Assembly (NCBI GenBank): GCA_015501075.1
Contig: JADNYJ010000865.1
Span: 1 to 11,022 of the forward strand
Length of the DNA stretch: 11,022 nt
Origin: Gymnopilus junonius
Lineage: Eukaryota > Basidiomycota > Agaricomycetes > Agaricales > Galerinaceae
Reading direction: 5' to 3'
A model generated the notes under the pieces. That model was given only the letters and a program-made list of their open reading frames with translations. It did not search any database and had not been told where the DNA came from. Made by a program: the position numbers and the translations under genes. This document shows, in pieces, positions 8,529-11,022 of the stretch (the stretch's first letter is position 1; the number at the start of each line of letters is the position of its first letter).

Positions 8529-9524
8529 GGAGGCTGAGCCAGCAGTCATTTCTGCCTTTGAGAGAGCAAGTGAATGCAGTCTTGCATACTTGAGGAGCCA
8601 CTTTCTGAGAGCTATAGTATTCCACAAAGGGGTCTTCCTGCCTCTGAATCCCTGAGATGACCTTTGATAAAGATTCTTGCCAGATTCTTATCCTCATAGA
8701 TGTGCTTTGCCAGAGAAGTCTGGAACTTCTGGAAGCCTGGATTCCTATGATCACTGAGGAAGGAATAGTCCACATCTGTGTTGCTCAGAGCTTCTGAGAC
8801 TTGGCCATAGTCTGCTCTGATCTTGAAGCCTAAAAGAATATCCTGTTCCCAAATAGACACCATTTCCTCCTCCATCAAAGCCAGCATCTCCCTGATTTGA
8901 TCCAACTTGACAGGATATCCTTGTAGAGCATTTCATTGAAGTTTACAGTATCTGTCCACCAGATCTTGGGCAGGCTCATTGTGGAGTAGGCTATGCTTGA
9001 ACCAAGATGCTGAAGTTGTCTAAGAGAGTTGAAAGTTGAAGGACTGTGCTCAGTAAACCATTTGGAAAGCTGCTTGGCCAATTCAAAGGCAGAAGGTGGT
9101 AGATCCTGAGACTGTCTCTGCTGTGCTACATCATAGACCATGGTCAATCTGATCAAATACTCCAACTTGGCAATGAAGGGAGTTGTCAGTGTAACTTCTT
9201 TGAATCCTTGAGGCAACTTGAGCTGGGACAGACACAGAAATCTGATAGTAGGATCAGCCATGGTATGTGTAGAGTCCTCTTCCCATTCTGTGGTCCAAAG
9301 TTGCATGCAGACTTGATGTATGACTGGCAGGCAAGTAAACTTGTTTGGGCCTTCCAACTTGTTTCTTAGAACAAGAAGGGAGCCTTCAGATCATCAGGCA
9401 AAGTCAGAGCATAGACATCTGAAGGCCTCAACAAAAGGAAAAGAGCTGAACCAGGACCTGGGTATACTTGAACAAAGTGGTTGCTATATTCTGATGATGG
9501 CCAAAGGGATCATTGGATATAGTA
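8529..9524 (-). other. Middle region of the helicase pseudogene
   Basis: Family-specific stretch between the OrsD and recombinase-like domains. Recognisable pieces are DPFGHHQNIATTLFKYTQ, LLLRPSDVYALTLPDD, MADPTIRFLCLSQLKLPQG, FIAKLEYLIRLTMVYD, EEMVSIWEQDILLGFKI, NTDVDYSFLSDHRNPGF and WLLKYARLHSLALSKAEMTA. They lie in different frames, so at least four breaks occur here (about 9433-9442, 9353-9395, 8904-8912, 8640-8690). I know no function for this segment. The acceptor at 9525 (CTTTAG) and a GTTTGT donor at 9586 define the upstream intron. Confidence 0.6.
9353..9380. repeat. Palindromic repeat copy 11 (at a frame break)
   Basis: 28 bp: left arm TCCAACTTGTTTC, right arm AGAACAAGAAGGG. It sits where the pseudogene frame changes between LTLPDDLKAP and LEGPNKFTCLP, and contributes an in-frame TAA to the upstream frame. 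A 6-bp GCCTTC occurs on each side (9349-9354, 9382-9387). Confidence 0.8.
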
Positions 9525-9586
9525 CTAAAGAAAAACAAAGAAAACCTGTTAGCAGGCTGATGCATGAGAAGAAATGTAGAACAAAC

Positions 9587-10332
9587 TTCATTAGAGGACT
9601 GTTGATCCTTTGAAGTGCTAGAAGTGGAAGACTGTCTATAGCCTTGTCAGCTGTTTGAGTGTAGGCATGGACAACTTCTATCAGAATGAAAAGATTAGGC
9701 TCTTGCTCTTGCCTGGGCAGAGCTACCAGATCCATTAGATGCTGCTGAGAGAAAGGATCTACATGGAGGTGCCATCTAGTTGCCATCAACCAAGGACTGA
9801 GCTGTCTGGGATCCACTGAGCTCATATTGAACTTTGCCAGCATTTCCTTTCTCTTTGCCTTGAAATCCTCAATCATGAAGTCAAAAGAGGTTGGAGGACT
9901 TGATTCAACAGGAGGTAGAACTTTGAAGTAGGTACTATGGTTGGAGGAATTGATCTGTTGGCCCAAACAGGGTATGGAGATAAAACTGCTGAGGTGTGAA
10001 CCAGGCTGTGATGTTTTCTGAATGATTCTTCACTGCCTCTGATATGACCACAATGATTACACTGAAGTTTTTGTGTTGGAGGTTTGAAACCTTCAATGAC
10101 AAGACAGGGAGATGGCAAATCCTCAAGATTGATGTTTCTCTTGACCTCCAGCTCCTCTATAATCAGATCCAACTGAATATGATTTATTCTGAATTTGCCA
10201 TCAGAGTGTGTGTTGATCAGATGGTCAACACAGCTTTACTGCCCAAACAATACCACAGTCCAAGCAGATAATAAGACCAAGGTAACTGTTAAAGCACAAT
10301 CCAAGGCTAAGCAGATATGGCTGATTGACAAG
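9587..10332 (-). other. OrsD-type double zinc-finger domain (frame broken twice)
   Basis: First finger: YLGLIICLDCGIVWAVK, then after a one-base break (about 10226-10238) HLINTHSDGKFRINHI. Second finger: CNHCGHIRGSEESFRKHHSLVH, pattern C-x2-C-x12-H-x4-H. The intervening stretch ends LPSPCLVIEGFKPP. This CxxC...HLxxxH pair with a Pro-rich spacer is typical of the OrsD family (formerly DUF3505), often found fused to RecQ-type helicases in fungi. A second break (about 9990-10000), possibly a CA expansion, precedes HSTYFKVLPPVES and SPWLMATRWHLHV, also usual after this domain. The exon ends at 9587 with a GTTTGT donor. Confidence 0.75.
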
Positions 10333-10401
10333 CTAAAAGGAAAAGACAAATTAAAAAGACAGGTAAGATTCATTCTATAGATCTAGAAGTCTCAGACTTA
10401 C

Positions 10402-10962
10402 CTGAGGTGAATGTATATTTGAAGGCTCAACCACATCTTCACACTCCTCCAGAGGAGCAGGCTACAATCTATTTAAACAACTGAAATAAACATGTTATGA
10501 ACAGGCTTACCTGTTCCTCAATTAACTGCTGTGATCTTAGGGCTGGACCTTCTTCAATCAAGTCTACCTCCATAGGTTCATCCCCAGGCATCTGTTCTTC
10601 ATCTTTATCCTCACCATCAGAAAGGGTAGCAGAGTCTTTAGCTTGCAAGTCTTGGGGGCTCCCATCTTGTTTTATGGAACCAGTGGGTGGTGGTGGCTGT
10701 GTCAGAAATTCACAAATAGAAGGATCATCCTAAAGTCAAAAGTATCATTCAGACAAAGCAGAACAAAGGAAAACAGAAGGAAACTCACAATCCAGGTAGT
10801 CCAAGCCTTGAGAGATCTTCTCAGATGTTGCTGGAAGGACTTCTTGTTGGTATAGTACATGATGCCCTCATGCTCACTGCATCTGCAAGCCATTCCCCCC
10901 TTTGATCCTTGTAAGCATAGTGAGTCTGATTGTTGTGGAGAGTGACAGTCATAGGTTTCCAT
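10402..10962 (-). other. N-terminal exons of the helicase pseudogene
   Basis: Three exons with consistent phase 0 junctions (10962-10789, 10729-10511, 10461-10402) and no frame break. The first encodes a Cys/His segment (CLQGSKGG, CRCSEHEG, then FQQHLRRSLKAW), possibly a degenerate zinc finger. The second is Pro-rich then acidic (GEDKDEEQMPGDEPMEVD), the third PAPLEECEDVVEPSN. The ATG at 10962 is the first in frame. An acceptor-like TTGCAG ending at 10968 would allow an upstream exon beyond 11022. Confidence 0.55.
10661..10687. repeat. Palindromic repeat copy 12 (in pseudogene exon 2)
   Basis: 27 bp: left arm CCCATCTTGTTTT, right arm GGAACCAGTGGG. On the minus strand it is read as PTGSIKQDG, the same frame relative to the repeat as copies 9 and 10. 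Confidence 0.7.
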
Positions 10963-11022
10963 TATTCCTGCAAGTAAAAAGATGACTGTCCATCTCTTCT
11001 GCAGTAGGAAAGTGAAGGGGCA

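Larger units (their letters stand above)
5482..10962 (-). pseudogene. OrsD / recombinase-like / RecQ-type helicase gene with multiple frame breaks
   Basis: One large protein in pieces. Exons: 10962-10789, 10729-10511, 10461-10402, 10332-9587, 9524-7462, 7409-5482; introns of 49-69 nt, the last one GC-AG. N to C: Cys/His segment, acidic linker, two-finger OrsD domain, middle region, tyrosine-recombinase-like core, helicase with Walker A TTGSGKS, box II DEGQ, SGTIPP and QEISRGGRD, then a cysteine-rich tail. The architecture resembles telomere-linked and other multicopy helicase genes of basidiomycetes. The frame is lost near 10226-10238, 9990-10000, 9433-9442, 9353-9395, 8904-8912, 8640-8690, 8524-8527, 7351-7356, 7219-7222, 7191-7193, 7128-7136, 6889-6893, 6615-6619 and 6415-6424, often at short homopolymers. 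Each is explained by a 1-2 base indel, except perhaps 9353-9395 and 8640-8690, where an undetected intron is possible. A translated product is unlikely. An acceptor-like TTGCAG just upstream of the ATG leaves room for an earlier exon outside the window. Confidence 0.8.

Noticed and set aside
7816..8655. Plus-strand open frames opposite the recombinase-like region
   Set aside because: They are shadows of the minus-strand frames, which carry the recognisable domain motifs.
1186..10687. CRISPR-like or tandem array
   Set aside because: Repeats are irregularly spaced from tens to thousands of bases, lie in a spliced nuclear genome, and have no uniform spacers.
1186..10687. Palindromes as a conventional transposon with target-site duplications
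   Set aside because: Flanks were compared for all twelve copies; only copy 11 (6 bp) and copy 4 (4 bp) show short direct repeats, which is not systematic.

Overview
The window looks like nuclear DNA of a filamentous basidiomycete, most likely a mushroom-forming Agaricomycete. The evidence is the splicing pattern (many introns of about 49-73 nt, mostly GTGAGT/GTAAGT donors, CTAAY-like branch sites, one GC-AG intron), a TATA box followed by a pyrimidine-rich leader, and a large OrsD / recombinase-like / RecQ-type helicase gene of a kind that is multicopy in such fungi. Species cannot be named from the sequence.

Layout. 1-283: promoter and leader with an imperfect 35-bp direct repeat. 284-4472 (+): an 11-exon gene, open throughout once spliced, encoding a 1201-residue protein of unknown family. 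It has a basic Ser/Thr/Ala-rich head, a ParB/sulfiredoxin-like GNHRR motif, a nuclear localisation signal and a long acidic then Lys/Glu tail. 4473-5481: 1-kb convergent intergenic region with five copies of a palindromic repeat, a perfect 48-bp tandem duplication and a cluster of TGATCA palindromes. 5482-10962 (-): remains of a large gene whose product runs, N to C: Cys/His segment, acidic linker, two-finger OrsD domain, family-specific middle region, degenerate tyrosine-recombinase-like core, RecQ-type helicase, zinc-binding C-terminal region. It carries about fourteen reading-frame breaks, all explicable as single- or double-base indels, and I saw no substitution nonsense codon. Its 5' end may lie beyond the window.

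Three window-wide signals stand out. (1) CpG is almost absent: I found one CG (8361-8362) in 11 kb, including the intact gene. (2) Twelve copies of a 27-28 bp imperfect palindrome (arms about YCCNACTTGTTTC and GAACAAGNNGGG) are scattered through introns, spacer and exons. (3) Three of the palindromes lie at nearly the same distance from the 3' splice site in three introns of the plus-strand gene, suggesting intron gain or a role in splicing.

Working idea (inference): the two convergent genes belong to one mobile or formerly mobile, methylation-targeted unit. The minus-strand gene would be the recombinase/helicase, now decaying; the plus-strand gene an accessory DNA-binding or chromatin protein still under selection; the palindromes either its binding sites or a small hairpin repeat family. 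No element ends were identified.
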